A stretch of DNA of 64,000 bases from Lascolabacillus massiliensis (GCF_001282625.1 NZ_CTEJ01000002.1:994501-1058500), one strand, 5' to 3'. Positions 1 to 8,770 are shown, counted from the stretch's first letter. Program-made: numbers and translations. The notes: generated from the sequence alone by a model not told the origin.

Positions 1-283
1 GCTCTATTACGTATGGCATGTTCACACTTTGAGCTCTTGCCTCAATAACAGGTTTGGCCTGTTTTTTTGTAGCTACAAAAAGGATTTTCTTTCCTGATTT
101 AGCCATCTGCTTCATAGCTGCAGCAGCCTCTTCAGTCTTAGCAATTGTTTTATAAAGGTCGATAATGTGAATACCGTTACGCTCCATAAATATGTAAGGA
201 GCCATTGCCGGGTTCCATTTTCTTTTTAAGTGGCCGAAATGCGCTCCGGCTTCTAATAGTTGGTCAAATTCTAACTTTGCCAT
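1..283 (-). CDS. rpsB: 30S ribosomal protein S2 (partial, N-terminal part)
   Basis: S2 is a small-subunit protein that joins the 30S particle late and helps dock S1 and mRNA. About 94 codons are visible. The gene starts at the ATG complementary to 281-283 and runs off the left edge, so the C-terminal part is missing. The N-terminus reads MAKLEFDQLLEAGAHFGH, followed by a KRKWNP segment and an IDLYKT segment, all typical of bacterial S2. It follows rpsI on the same strand with a 185-base spacer that holds a weak terminator-like hairpin. The order L13-S9-S2 is usual for Bacteroidota. tsf probably follows outside the window (inference). Confidence 0.95.
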   Translation of the reverse strand, partial: MAKLEFDQLLEAGAHFGHLKRKWNPAMAPYIFMERNGIHIIDLYKTIAKTEEAAAAMKQMAKSGKKILFVATKKQAKPVIEARAQSVNMPYVIE

Positions 284-428
284 TTTGATTTTTTTGTTAT
301 TATTCGTTTACTTTCTTTTTCTTTAGTCGAATCATAAGGTAAATTACCCTTTACTAAACTCTTCTGAGGGATAACGTCCTTATAATTTAGATACTAAACG
401 TATTAGCCTGCACCGCAGCTGTTATGTA

Positions 429-452
429 AAAATCCGGTATAATCCGGATTTC
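429..452 (-). terminator. Hairpin after rpsI, possible partial terminator or attenuator
   Basis: The arms AAATCCGG (430-437) and CCGGATTT (444-451) pair perfectly over 8 bp around a 6-base loop, and on the minus strand are followed by a run of five T. It sits 18 bases after the rpsI stop and about 145 bases before the rpsB start. It may trim the message between S9 and S2 and let S2 be controlled separately. The T run is short, so read-through is likely. Confidence 0.45.
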
Positions 453-468
453 ATACATATCCAATATA

Positions 469-858
469 TTAACGTTTTGAGAATTGGAATTTCTTTCTGG
501 CGCCTGGTTGTCCCGGTTTCTTACGTTCAACTACACGTGGGTCACGTGTCATAAAGCCTTGAGCTCTTAATGCTGCCTTATCTTCAGGATTTATTTTCAC
601 TAAAGCACGTGCAATACCTAATCTTACGGCTTCTGACTGACCTTTATAACCACCACCATCTAGATTTACTCTGATATCATATTTATCAGCTACATTCAGA
701 GTATTTAATGGTTGTTTTACTATGTACTGAAGTATAGAAGATGGGAAATAATTTTCTAATTCACGTTTATTAATAACGATCTTTCCGGTACCTTCGGTTA
801 CGAAAACCCTGGCCACTGCGGCTTTACGCCTTCCTATTGCATTTACTGCTTCCATCAT
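469..858 (-). CDS. rpsI: 30S ribosomal protein S9
   Basis: S9 belongs to the 30S head; its C-terminal tail reaches the P-site tRNA. The 129-residue protein has the normal family length. It shows the N-terminal GRRKAAVARVF motif, the central NLDGGGYKGQ segment and the basic end KKFQFSKR, whose final Lys-Arg contacts tRNA in known ribosomes. Two adjacent ATG codons could serve as start (858 or 855); the second gives MEAVNAIGRRK. It lies two bases after rplM and is almost certainly translated from the same message. Nothing is abnormal. Confidence 0.98.
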   Translation of the reverse strand: MMEAVNAIGRRKAAVARVFVTEGTGKIVINKRELENYFPSSILQYIVKQPLNTLNVADKYDIRVNLDGGGYKGQSEAVRLGIARALVKINPEDKAALRAQGFMTRDPRVVERKKPGQPGARKKFQFSKR

Positions 859-860
859 TA

Positions 861-1316
861 TTATTTAAGACTGTTAATATCGATTTTCTTTGGTTTCTGT
901 GCCTGATGTGGGTGCTCATTACCGGCATACACAAACAGATTATTTAATAATGCATCACCTAATTTATTTTTAGGCAGCATACCCTTTACAACTTTTTTGA
1001 AGAGTCTGTCCGGACCTTTTGCCATCAGTTCTGATGGTGTAGATGTACGCTGACCACCTGGGTATCCCGAATAGCGGTAATAGGTGCGTTCTGTCCACTT
1101 ATTTCCTGTAAGTATTACTTTATCTGCATTCAGAATTATAACATTATCACCGCAATCCACATGTGGAGTGAAGCTGGCTTTATACTTACCTCTAAGTAAT
1201 TTTGCTACTTTTGAGCTGAGACGCCCTAATGTCTGCCCTGTGGCATCTATTTCAACCCATTCTTTCTGAGCCGTTTCTCTGTTTACAGAAATGGTTTTAT
1301 AACTAAGCGTATCCAT
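861..1316 (-). CDS. rplM: 50S ribosomal protein L13
   Basis: L13 is an early-assembling large-subunit protein. The 151-residue length is normal. Recognisable blocks are WVEIDATGQTLGRLSSKVA near the N-terminus, LRGKYKASFTPHVDCGD with VIILNADK in the middle, and the C-terminal HPHQAQKP segment. It is the first gene of the rplM-rpsI(-rpsB) operon. A well-matched Bacteroidota promoter at 1457-1487 leaves a leader of about 135 bases containing an imperfect hairpin (1371-1401), which could be a ribosomal-protein control element (inference). Confidence 0.98.
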   Translation of the reverse strand: MDTLSYKTISVNRETAQKEWVEIDATGQTLGRLSSKVAKLLRGKYKASFTPHVDCGDNVIILNADKVILTGNKWTERTYYRYSGYPGGQRTSTPSELMAKGPDRLFKKVVKGMLPKNKLGDALLNNLFVYAGNEHPHQAQKPKKIDINSLK

Positions 1317-1370
1317 TCTTGTTTGTTTAATTTAATTAGTAAGTTAATGTGAAGTTGATTCTTTCTGCTT

Positions 1371-1401
1371 CCTGTTTTGTCTTGCTAAGGGACAGAATAG
1401 G
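1371..1401 (-). promoter_or_regulatory. Hairpin in the rplM leader
   Basis: On the minus strand the arms CCTATTCTGTC and GACAAAACAGG can pair at 9 of 11 positions around a 9-base loop. The hairpin lies in the transcribed leader of the L13-S9 operon, about 55 bases before the L13 start and downstream of the promoter. There is no T run after it, so it is not a simple terminator. L13 autoregulatory leaders are known in Firmicutes. Whether this is an analogue is open. Confidence 0.3.
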
Positions 1402-1456
1402 CAAATAAAAAGCTTAAAATCAAACTCTTAATCGAAAAAAACTAATAATCGGACTG

Positions 1457-1487
1457 CAAAGTTACAATAATTCAATATATTAACAAA
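1457..1487 (-). promoter_or_regulatory. Bacteroidota-type promoter for rplM-rpsI
   Basis: On the minus strand a -33 box TTTG (complement of 1484-1487) and a -7 box TAACTTTG (complement of 1457-1464) are separated by exactly 19 bases. This matches the known Bacteroidota sigma-ABfr consensus TTTG-N19/21-TAnnTTTG. Transcription would begin about 7 bases downstream, near 1450. Confidence 0.8.
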
Positions 1488-1527
1488 GAGTTTAAAGCTA
1501 TTTTCTTTTATGAAAAAATTTATTTTC

Positions 1528-2028
1528 TTAATCTACCAATTTAGAATCCATAAACTTAGTAGTGAATTCAATTAAATCGGAAAACTCCCATGAAAAGTTT
1601 TGAGGTGTTTCAGGATTAATAGAAACATATTTCACGCTATCCCCATCATTAAGTTCAATGATATACATAATTGGGCTCTCGGTTTCATCATCAAAACCGT
1701 ATGCATCTTCCATGCTGTAAATGTTGCTTTCTCTGATAAGCTTATCAAACCTGGCAAATTCTTCGGCGGTCAACTTACCCTCCCTGGTACTTGGGTTTCT
1801 CCTATCTGCAAATCTATCAAAGAACATGTTCTGCTGTACAATCTTATATGTTGAATCGGGATTCATCTGAAACTCTACTTTATAATTATCCACACTTTCC
1901 ATACTAAACTTGTATGTGAACTCACCAAATTCAGCTGAACCCTCATTCTTATTTTCGCTGCTATTGCTGTTACAGCCCATCAACACGATTAATAAAACAA
2001 AACAGATAAACAGGTTATACTTTGCCAT
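1528..2028 (-). CDS. Putative lipoprotein of unknown function
   Basis: I do not recognise the family. The 166-residue product begins with a short charged segment, a hydrophobic stretch (about residues 5-17) and the lipobox LMGC, so it should be exported and lipidated at Cys19. A Ser/Asn/Glu-rich linker follows, then a soluble domain of about 130 residues rich in beta-forming and acidic residues, with no Cys pairs or catalytic motif that I can name. It lies downstream of susD on the same strand but beyond the susD terminator, so it is probably not a functional part of that pair. No promoter box is evident in the 63-base gap. Confidence 0.75.
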   Translation of the reverse strand: MAKYNLFICFVLLIVLMGCNSNSSENKNEGSAEFGEFTYKFSMESVDNYKVEFQMNPDSTYKIVQQNMFFDRFADRRNPSTREGKLTAEEFARFDKLIRESNIYSMEDAYGFDDETESPIMYIIELNDGDSVKYVSINPETPQNFSWEFSDLIEFTTKFMDSKLVD

Positions 2029-2044
2029 ATATAATTAATTTATT

Positions 2045-2074
2045 AAAAAAAGGGAGGTTGCCCTCCCTTTTTAT
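2045..2074 (-). terminator. Rho-independent terminator after susD
   Basis: The hairpin GGGAGG-loop-CCTCCC is flanked by A runs on one side and T runs on the other, so it is a good intrinsic terminator. It starts 18 bases past the susD stop on the minus strand and ends the susC-susD transcript. Its symmetry would also permit termination in the plus direction. Confidence 0.8.
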
Positions 2075-2091
2075 CGATTTATAAAATAGTT

Positions 2092-3837
2092 CTATTTCCA
2101 GGGATCCGGTTGTACTAAATAAGGATTCCCATTTTCGTCGTTACCCATTGTTTGAATCTGACCATCTGGTAGAGGGAACATTGTTTTAGCTGCATCCAAT
2201 TTAGCTGACGAAGCAAATTTAGTAATAAAATTCTTTTCAAAGTCAACATATTCAGAAAGAGTTGTAGCCATATATTGTCCTCCCCAACGAGTGAGGTCAA
2301 ACCAGCGCTGTCCTTCCATTGCAAGTTCAAGCTTACGTTCCATGCGGATTGCTTCAATACAAAGATCTTTATTAGTGAATGTAGCATGAGTTGATGGATA
2401 AGGATTTACCAGATAATTAGCAGCTGGCTCACCATTTGGCAATAAAATAATATTATCCTCATGTCCGGCTCTTTCACGAATCATGTTTACATAACTCATA
2501 GCTTCTGCCAATTGATTATCATTAGCAAGACACTCAGCATAAAGAAGAAGAATATCACGGAAGCTCAGATACTGATAATTGATAGCAGAACCCGGTGCCC
2601 AACCATCGTGTATACCACCATTTGCAAGACCTGCATCAAGCTCTTCCTTAGTATAAACATGTTTTTTAGGCAAATAGAAACCACCATTTGCAACATCTCT
2701 TACCCAGTTGTTCTGTGGTAGGCCCCAATCTTTATATGGAATACCAAAACGACCAATTGCAAAGTCAAGACGTGGGTCAACAGGCATTGTTCCGTTAACT
2801 GACAGATAACCTGCAGGATCTGTATTTCTTTCAGCTACGAAAGGAGCATCCCTGTATGATTTGTCAAGGAAAGGAAGACCGTTTGCATCAACTTTATAGG
2901 AGTTTGCCAATTCATTAGAGGGTTGGAAGAAACCACAGCAACCACCAGGTCCACCTGCTCCACCGTGAGGATAAGCAATTGAGATACCAGGATTAGCATT
3001 GTTATAGTCGTTTGAGAATTGAATTGCAAAAACAGATTCCTTGCCATTATCAGTTGGACTATAGAAGTTTCTATCCATATCATTCTCAAGACCATACTTC
3101 AGATTATTAGAAGTAACACCATTATCAATTACATCTTTCAGAATTGGTTTAGCAGCTGCTAAATCACCTCTCTGCATCAGAACTTTTGCTTTAAGTGCTT
3201 TTGCTGCCCAAGAGTTAGCTCTACCAACTTCTGGTTGTGTTGCAGGTAGAAGCGCAATTGCCTGATCGATGTCAGCCAATACTTTTGGATAAATATCGAT
3301 ATCGTTATGAACCTTTGGATCATTTTCAGTAAATGTATCATCTACCCATGGAAGATATGGTCCGAATACTCTGATTCCTTCAAAATAGAACAATGCACGA
3401 AGGAAATACATTTCGCCAAGTCTTGAATTCTTGAATGCATCAGGCAGACCTTCAGTTTCGTTTATAGTCTGAATGGCAACATTGGTACGCTTGGCACCTT
3501 TATATACCCAAGAATATTTTTCACCTATATATCCATTATTTGCTAAAATACTATATGTTTCCATAGTATTCAGAACAGACTGGTCATTAGCGTCAGAACC
3601 TTTGTTGGCATCACCACCATACATACTTCCGAAAGTCCAGTTGGTAATAGATGCACCCCAACCATTTTCAGAGAAGTTTGCATATGCATTTGTAGTAAGC
3701 AGGTCAATACCAGTTTGGTTCATTAGCGCATTTTGGTCGATACTTCCCTGAGGAGCAATGTAAAGGAAATCCTCTCCACAGGAGCTCAGCATTACAAATA
3801 CTGATATTAAAAGTGTCAATAATATATTTTTTTTCAT
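2092..3837 (-). CDS. SusD/RagB-family nutrient-binding outer membrane lipoprotein
   Basis: SusD-type proteins sit as a lid over a SusC-type TonB-dependent transporter at the cell surface and capture glycans or peptides. The 581-residue length is typical. A hydrophobic signal (about residues 4-18) ends in the lipobox LSSC with Cys20 as lipidation site, followed by EDFLYIAPQGSID, the usual SusD start (FL...PxG). The family's YFLRALFYFEGIRVFG block (TPR region) and the C-terminal IRMERKLELAMEGQRWFDLTRWG block are clear. A Gly/Pro/Cys-rich loop with adjacent cysteines (GGPGGCCGFF) is less usual. It starts 18 bases after susC, with no hydrolase or regulator next to it, so the substrate cannot be named. 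Confidence 0.95.
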   Translation of the reverse strand: MKKNILLTLLISVFVMLSSCGEDFLYIAPQGSIDQNALMNQTGIDLLTTNAYANFSENGWGASITNWTFGSMYGGDANKGSDANDQSVLNTMETYSILANNGYIGEKYSWVYKGAKRTNVAIQTINETEGLPDAFKNSRLGEMYFLRALFYFEGIRVFGPYLPWVDDTFTENDPKVHNDIDIYPKVLADIDQAIALLPATQPEVGRANSWAAKALKAKVLMQRGDLAAAKPILKDVIDNGVTSNNLKYGLENDMDRNFYSPTDNGKESVFAIQFSNDYNNANPGISIAYPHGGAGGPGGCCGFFQPSNELANSYKVDANGLPFLDKSYRDAPFVAERNTDPAGYLSVNGTMPVDPRLDFAIGRFGIPYKDWGLPQNNWVRDVANGGFYLPKKHVYTKEELDAGLANGGIHDGWAPGSAINYQYLSFRDILLLYAECLANDNQLAEAMSYVNMIRERAGHEDNIILLPNGEPAANYLVNPYPSTHATFTNKDLCIEAIRMERKLELAMEGQRWFDLTRWGGQYMATTLSEYVDFEKNFITKFASSAKLDAAKTMFPLPDGQIQTMGNDENGNPYLVQPDPWK

Positions 3838-3855
3838 ACTTATTAATTTTAAAGA

Positions 3856-6800
3856 TTAGAACGTAAAGTTAACACCAAAGAGTAAACGCATTGTGGTTGG
3901 CCAACCACCCATATCGAGTCCTCTTCTAAGGTCAGCTCCACTACCCTCACCTGTATCCGCATTTGTGAATTCCGGATCTAATCCTGTGTAACTGTCAAAA
4001 GAAAGAACATTTTCAGCCTGAATATAAAGTCTCAGTCTCTCAATTGTAGCTTTTCTCACTAAATCCTGAGGAAGTGTGTAGCCCAATACAAGGTTCTTTA
4101 GTTTCAGGAATGAACCATCTTCAACATAGTAAGAACTTGATACTGCACCACCCCAACTGTCATTAGAGTCCAGAATAGGAAGAATAGCCTTTGAATTATC
4201 TGCACCCGGTTTCCATGACAAATCTCTCATTCTTGTTGAACGGTTACCACCGAACAATGGGAAGTCTGTGAAATACTTGGTGTTGTTGAAAAGATCATTT
4301 CCTATTGATGAATACCAGAACATAGTAAAGTCAAAATTCTTGTAAGTCAAGCCTACGTTCAAACCTCCAACAAGATCTGGATGAGGATTACCAATGATAG
4401 TACGGTCGCTGCTATCTATCTTGCCATCACCATTAACATCTTCAAATTTAAATTTACCTACATAAGATCCAGGATTACTTGTAATAGCGCTAGCTGTTGT
4501 ACCATAAGGAGTTGGTGAACTCAATACATCCTGTTCTGACTCATAGAATCCAATTACATTATATCCAAAGAAATGTGAAATTGGTTCTCCCTTAATAGTT
4601 CTTGTTACAGAATCTGAGATACGTACTCCACTTTGGTAGATTGCATAATCATCAGCTGCTGCAAGAGAAAGAACTTCATTTTCATATCTTGATAGGTTAA
4701 GTGCAATATCCCATCCTAAATCACCTTTTCTATCAGTGTAATTGAAAGCGAAGTCAAAACCTCTGTTTCTCATACTACCATAGTTGATATAAGGAGTTCC
4801 GGGCTCACCAGCAAGGTTAGAATAAGCAGCACCAATCAACATGTCAGAAGTTTCTTTATTATAGAACTCAAGAGTTGAATTGAAGCGACCCTGTCCGAAA
4901 GTTATATCCAAACCTAAGTTCAGCTGTTTTGTAGCCTCCCAGCGGGTTTCAGGGTTACCATATGTAGATAGTCTGTATCCCAGCCAAGTACCTGTATTTG
5001 CACCTGAAAGGTCATAGTTTGTTCTGTCAGGAGTAGTTGTGAAAAGAGATGCAAAGTTAGTTGCGCGAGGAATTTCAGAGTTACCTGTCAAACCATAACC
5101 AACACGAAGCTTCAGGTCATCTAACCAATCACGTGTATTTTCCATAAAGGCCTCTTCAGAAACACGCCATCCGAAAGATGCAGATGGGAATGTTCCGTAA
5201 CGTTGTGACTGAGAGAAACGAGAAGCACCATCACGACGTACAATACCAGTGAACAGATATTTGTCGGCGAATCCATAGTCAACACGACCGAACACACCAA
5301 ATAGTGCAGTTTCACCCCAATACCATGACTCAGTCTGTCTCTGGTTGTCGTTTTCACCCATCTGAAGCGTCCATGTATCAATATTATCTTCGAACAGATA
5401 ATTATATCTTCTGCCTCGGAGTGTTCTTCCAAGTCCACCTCTTAAAGCATCAGATCCTAAAAGTACTGTTAAGCTATGTACGTCTCCAAATCTTTTGCTG
5501 TAAGTAAGAGTATTCTGCCACTGCAGGTTGTAACCACTGTTGGCCTCTTCATTGAAATAGTTTGTACCCGGACTTTCAGAGAATTCAGGATCCTTCTTGC
5601 TCATATTATAACCCCAATATGTAGAATGGTCAAGACCAAAACTGGTACGGAAAGTCAAATCCTTCATAAGATCCAGTTCAGCCCATAGGTTACCAAACAG
5701 ACGGGTATTTACCCAATAGTTGTCTTTATTTCTTGTTTCACGTGCAACAACGTTAACAAAGTTACCTGTTCCTGCAATCTTAGAACCTGCCCAGTTGCCA
5801 AACTCATCTTTAACAGGCACCCACGGTGAAGGTCTGTAAGTATAAGAATAGGCAGAAGCTTCTGACGAACTGCTCTGCAATCCCTGATCTTTTGTATATG
5901 TAAACTGTAAATTCTGACCAACTCTGAACCATTTGCGTATATCAAATGATGTATTGATACGGGTCTGATAACGTTTGAAGTAAGAGTGAATTACAGTACC
6001 CTGCTGATCGAAATAGTTAAGACCAAGCAGATACTGACCCCTGTCATTACCACCTACCAGTGACAACTGGTGATTCTGTATTGGAGCTGTGCGGTCAACT
6101 TCATCCCACCAGTCTGTGTCAGAAAACTTAACCATCTGGTTGTTTGGGAATGAATAGTCATTAATGTTAATGTCAGTTCTACCGTTAGCACCGGTTGTAG
6201 TCATATAGTTAGGAATCTTTGGAGTTGGACCTGTACCAAACTGAGGATGAGTCGGGAATCTTTCATTTCCATCCTCATCAAATTTAGTACCACGAATCAG
6301 GAAAGAGTTATTTTGTGCTTCCCATTCCAAATTCAACCTATCCATAGAGTTTACAAGATCATATCTTGAGGTTGTCTTCTGCACACCATAATATGCATCA
6401 TAGGTAAGTTTTGGAGCTCCTGTTCTGCTACCTGATTTTGTTGTAATAAGAATTACACCATTGGCAGCCTGTGCACCATAAATTGCAGCAGAAGAAGCAT
6501 CCTTCAATACCTGCATACTTGCAATATCATTAGGGTTCAAACTACTTAAGTTCTGGTTACGTGTAGCAACACCGTCAATTACGTATAGCGGACCGTTATC
6601 ATTAACAGTGTTCACACCACGGATACGAACCATAGTTGCAGAACCGGGAGAACCAGTTTGCCCGATATAAACACCGGGGGTTTTTCCCTGCAGCTGTTGT
6701 GTTGCTGAAGAACCTGAAGTAATTAAAAGATCTTCGGTGTTTACTACAGCAACAGAACCTGTAATATCTTTCTTTGCTTGTGTTCCATATCCCACTACAA

Positions 6801-7140
6801 CAATCTCCTCGAGTGTTTCCATGTCGAGCTGCAACACAATATTGAAATTGCGAGTGTTTCCAACCTGAACTTCCTGGGTAGTGAAACCCACGTACGAAAA
6901 TACTAAATATGAATTCGGAGAAGCAACGTCAAGGGCAAATTTACCATCTATATCGGTGATAGTCCCATGTGCCGTTCCTCTCTCGATAACATTCACACCT
7001 ACGAGTGTTTCCCCATCAGCATCAGTTACCACCCCGGTAACATTTACCTGTGCAAACATCAAGCCTGCACTGGCAATCATCAGTAAAGAAAGCAGACATA
7101 GCTTTCTCAACTCTGAAAACAAATGTTTTTCTTTTTGCAT
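3856..7140 (-). CDS. SusC/RagA-family TonB-dependent outer membrane transporter
   Basis: This is the 1094-residue transporter partner of the SusD protein just downstream. In order it has a signal peptide ending near LMFAQ (about residue 30), a carboxypeptidase-regulatory-like beta-sandwich (VTGVVTDADGETLVGVNV, about 33-110), the TonB-box region (EEIVVVGYGTQAKKDITGS), the plug with GVNTVNDNGPLYVIDGV and a long beta-barrel. The last residues (LLFGVNFTF) form the expected BAM signal ending in Phe. It has no STN domain, so it should not signal to an anti-sigma factor, and none is encoded nearby. A promoter at 7306-7336 leaves a leader of about 160 bases. Confidence 0.97.
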   Translation of the reverse strand: MQKEKHLFSELRKLCLLSLLMIASAGLMFAQVNVTGVVTDADGETLVGVNVIERGTAHGTITDIDGKFALDVASPNSYLVFSYVGFTTQEVQVGNTRNFNIVLQLDMETLEEIVVVGYGTQAKKDITGSVAVVNTEDLLITSGSSATQQLQGKTPGVYIGQTGSPGSATMVRIRGVNTVNDNGPLYVIDGVATRNQNLSSLNPNDIASMQVLKDASSAAIYGAQAANGVILITTKSGSRTGAPKLTYDAYYGVQKTTSRYDLVNSMDRLNLEWEAQNNSFLIRGTKFDEDGNERFPTHPQFGTGPTPKIPNYMTTTGANGRTDININDYSFPNNQMVKFSDTDWWDEVDRTAPIQNHQLSLVGGNDRGQYLLGLNYFDQQGTVIHSYFKRYQTRINTSFDIRKWFRVGQNLQFTYTKDQGLQSSSSEASAYSYTYRPSPWVPVKDEFGNWAGSKIAGTGNFVNVVARETRNKDNYWVNTRLFGNLWAELDLMKDLTFRTSFGLDHSTYWGYNMSKKDPEFSESPGTNYFNEEANSGYNLQWQNTLTYSKRFGDVHSLTVLLGSDALRGGLGRTLRGRRYNYLFEDNIDTWTLQMGENDNQRQTESWYWGETALFGVFGRVDYGFADKYLFTGIVRRDGASRFSQSQRYGTFPSASFGWRVSEEAFMENTRDWLDDLKLRVGYGLTGNSEIPRATNFASLFTTTPDRTNYDLSGANTGTWLGYRLSTYGNPETRWEATKQLNLGLDITFGQGRFNSTLEFYNKETSDMLIGAAYSNLAGEPGTPYINYGSMRNRGFDFAFNYTDRKGDLGWDIALNLSRYENEVLSLAAADDYAIYQSGVRISDSVTRTIKGEPISHFFGYNVIGFYESEQDVLSSPTPYGTTASAITSNPGSYVGKFKFEDVNGDGKIDSSDRTIIGNPHPDLVGGLNVGLTYKNFDFTMFWYSSIGNDLFNNTKYFTDFPLFGGNRSTRMRDLSWKPGADNSKAILPILDSNDSWGGAVSSSYYVEDGSFLKLKNLVLGYTLPQDLVRKATIERLRLYIQAENVLSFDSYTGLDPEFTNADTGEGSGADLRRGLDMGGWPTTMRLLFGVNFTF

Positions 7141-7433
7141 AAAACAATGATTAATAGTTAATGAATAAATTTAACATAACTCCAATTTAATTTTGCTAAC
7201 AATATAAGTCCGAAACAGGCGTCCGGGCCATCATAATAGTCTCCTCTACCTTATTTTCAGCACTTTACAACATTTTAGGTTAATTCTCTTTCACTAGTAC
7301 ACGCCCAAAGATAGCAACAAACATTAATTTTGCAAAATATTCAACAAAATAATTATTAAACCACATGTTAAATTATTTTTAATAATACCTAACATGTGTG
7401 TATCAGTGAAGTCTATCCATTACCTATTTATTT
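7141..7433 (-). other. susC leader and upstream region
   Basis: Together with the terminator to its right this forms a gap of about 350 bases without a gene. It holds the susC promoter (7306-7336), an untranslated leader of roughly 160 bases (7141-7300), and AT-rich sequence upstream. Apart from a short relatively GC-rich patch around 7205-7232 I see no clear riboswitch or strong hairpin in the leader. Long leaders of susC genes are sometimes targets of antisense RNA in Bacteroides; no such RNA can be recognised here. Confidence 0.5.
7306..7336 (-). promoter_or_regulatory. Bacteroidota-type promoter for susC-susD
   Basis: On the minus strand TTTG (complement of 7333-7336) and TATCTTTG (complement of 7306-7313) are spaced by exactly 19 bases. 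This is a full match to the consensus. The transcript should begin near 7299. Confidence 0.8.
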
Positions 7434-7469
7434 AAAAAAATATACGGCAGAACATCGCTCTGCCGTATA
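7434..7469 (-). terminator. Rho-independent terminator after the 7494-8126 lipoprotein gene
   Basis: TATACGGCAGA (7441-7451) and TCTGCCGTATA (7459-7469) form a perfect 11-bp stem with a 7-base loop, followed on the minus strand by seven T. It begins 25 bases after the stop codon of the lipoprotein gene. Confidence 0.88.
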
Positions 7470-7493
7470 TTATAAGAAGTAGAACCTGATCTA

Positions 7494-8126
7494 TTATTTA
7501 AGACCTATAAAATTGAGCTCCTTAAAAACATCCTCCAACTCCTTATAGGTCAACCCTGATCCATTAAGCGTCACGAGATACCTATCTGACACCAAGGCTC
7601 CTATCTCAGAATTTACCCAGTCATCCCCCCTCTGCTCTTTAATTGAAGCACGACTACCATTAATTGTTGTATTTTTACTGAATCCCGACTCAGTCTCCTC
7701 TTCCATTTCCATTGAAAGAGACATCACATATACTGCAATCACACCTGAACCGGCTTCTCCTGCACCATCCATAATCGACAACTCAACACTCCTGTTCTGA
7801 TCATCAGAGTAAGTTGCCTGAGCTGTAACCAAACCCATCATAGAAGCATCCCCAACAGAGAATCTTGTGCGCTTCATTCCGGCTAAACTTTCCGGCAAAA
7901 CAGCCTTCATCTCATCATTAGTTAACGGCGTTTTGCTTTGCAAATCGCTCTGTTTCTTTTCCCAGTCCTCAGCAGCTTTCGCAGCTTTATTAAGGTTTCT
8001 AAAACCACCTACAGCCTCAGAAAGTCCGGGCGATCCGTCTTTCCCTTCATCCGAAGATCTGTTCCCACCACAGGAAAGCACAAGCAAACCAATAAAAATT
8101 AAAATAGAAAAATGTTTTAGGCTCAT
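7494..8126 (-). CDS. Putative lipoprotein of unknown function
   Basis: The family is not recognised. The 210-residue product has a hydrophobic signal (about residues 6-18) and a lipobox VLSC with Cys19, followed by a Gly/Asn/Ser/Asp-rich linker. The mature part starts with a charged helical segment (AAKAAEDWEKKQSDLQ) and continues into an alpha/beta domain of about 150 residues. The C-terminus ends in ELEDVFKELNFIGLK. It looks monocistronic: it has its own strong terminator and nearly 300 bases of upstream space. No catalytic motif is visible. Confidence 0.75.
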   Translation of the reverse strand: MSLKHFSILIFIGLLVLSCGGNRSSDEGKDGSPGLSEAVGGFRNLNKAAKAAEDWEKKQSDLQSKTPLTNDEMKAVLPESLAGMKRTRFSVGDASMMGLVTAQATYSDDQNRSVELSIMDGAGEAGSGVIAVYVMSLSMEMEEETESGFSKNTTINGSRASIKEQRGDDWVNSEIGALVSDRYLVTLNGSGLTYKELEDVFKELNFIGLK

Positions 8127-8354
8127 AGATTAAAATTTATCGAAGGTTTAACGTTTAAAATATATTAATTCAATCTTTCACTATAACGTCATAAGCTTAA
8201 TTTTGTTTTATGTTTTTTGTCTTTTATTTTCTTAATTATGTTAATACAATTACCTGCTACTCCTTTTTTGTAGTAAAAAGTAATCTAAATCAGCTACATT
8301 TTGAACAGAAGTTAATATTTTAACAATAAACATTCCAATTTGATTTTTTAGCAT
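8127..8354. other. AT-rich intergenic stretch
   Basis: With the terminator at 8355-8391 this forms a gap of about 290 bases between the lipoprotein gene and the cupin gene. It must contain the promoter of the lipoprotein gene (minus strand), but I found no convincing TAnnTTTG box with a matched -33 element. No open frame, RNA gene or repeat is apparent. Confidence 0.4.
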
Positions 8355-8391
8355 AAAAATAAATCCCGATCGGACTTAACTCCAATCGGGA
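8355..8391 (-). terminator. Terminator after the dioxygenase-hydrolase-cupin operon
   Basis: TCCCGATCGGA (8364-8374) pairs with TCCAATCGGGA (8381-8391) with one mismatch, and on the minus strand is followed by a T-rich tract. It lies 29 bases after the cupin stop codon. Confidence 0.7.
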
Positions 8392-8419
8392 AATCAATAT
8401 TTAACTGCAACTATATCCT

Positions 8420-8770
8420 CTATAGCAGATGGATAAATATCGATGTGCGTTCTCTCTTTTCCAGATTTCTTGTGCGATGTCCTTTTCCTGCCGTATCTTC
8501 AACCAGTAAAATTTCACCTGTCTGAAACCTTCTTATCTCACCAAGTGAGGTCTCAATTTCAACACCCCCATCAAGCAAAACAATATATTGCCGCTGAGGC
8601 GCGTTGTGAAAATCATAATCATAATCAGGTGGCACCTTTCGGAACTGAAGTGATTTCACTGCAACTGATTCTGAGAGGTAACCGATCTCACCTTTATTAA
8701 AAAGTGGTACATCAATTTCATCAAAACGAGACTCTCCGTTTTCATCACTATATACACGAGTAACTTTCAT
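8420..8770 (-). CDS. Small cupin-fold protein
   Basis: This 116-residue, single-domain protein looks like a cupin. The segment PDYDYDFHNAPQRQYIVLLDGGVEIE resembles cupin motif 1 (shown here as DFHNAP and GGVEIE) and GEILLVEDTAGKGHRTRN resembles motif 2, so His residues in both could hold a metal. Such proteins are often annotated only as cupin domain-containing. It is the third gene of an operon after a VOC dioxygenase and a hydrolase (47-base gap from the hydrolase stop), which suggests a role in handling quinone or other electrophile products (inference). There is no signal peptide, so it should be cytoplasmic. Confidence 0.8.
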   Translation of the reverse strand: MKVTRVYSDENGESRFDEIDVPLFNKGEIGYLSESVAVKSLQFRKVPPDYDYDFHNAPQRQYIVLLDGGVEIETSLGEIRRFQTGEILLVEDTAGKGHRTRNLEKRERTSIFIHLL

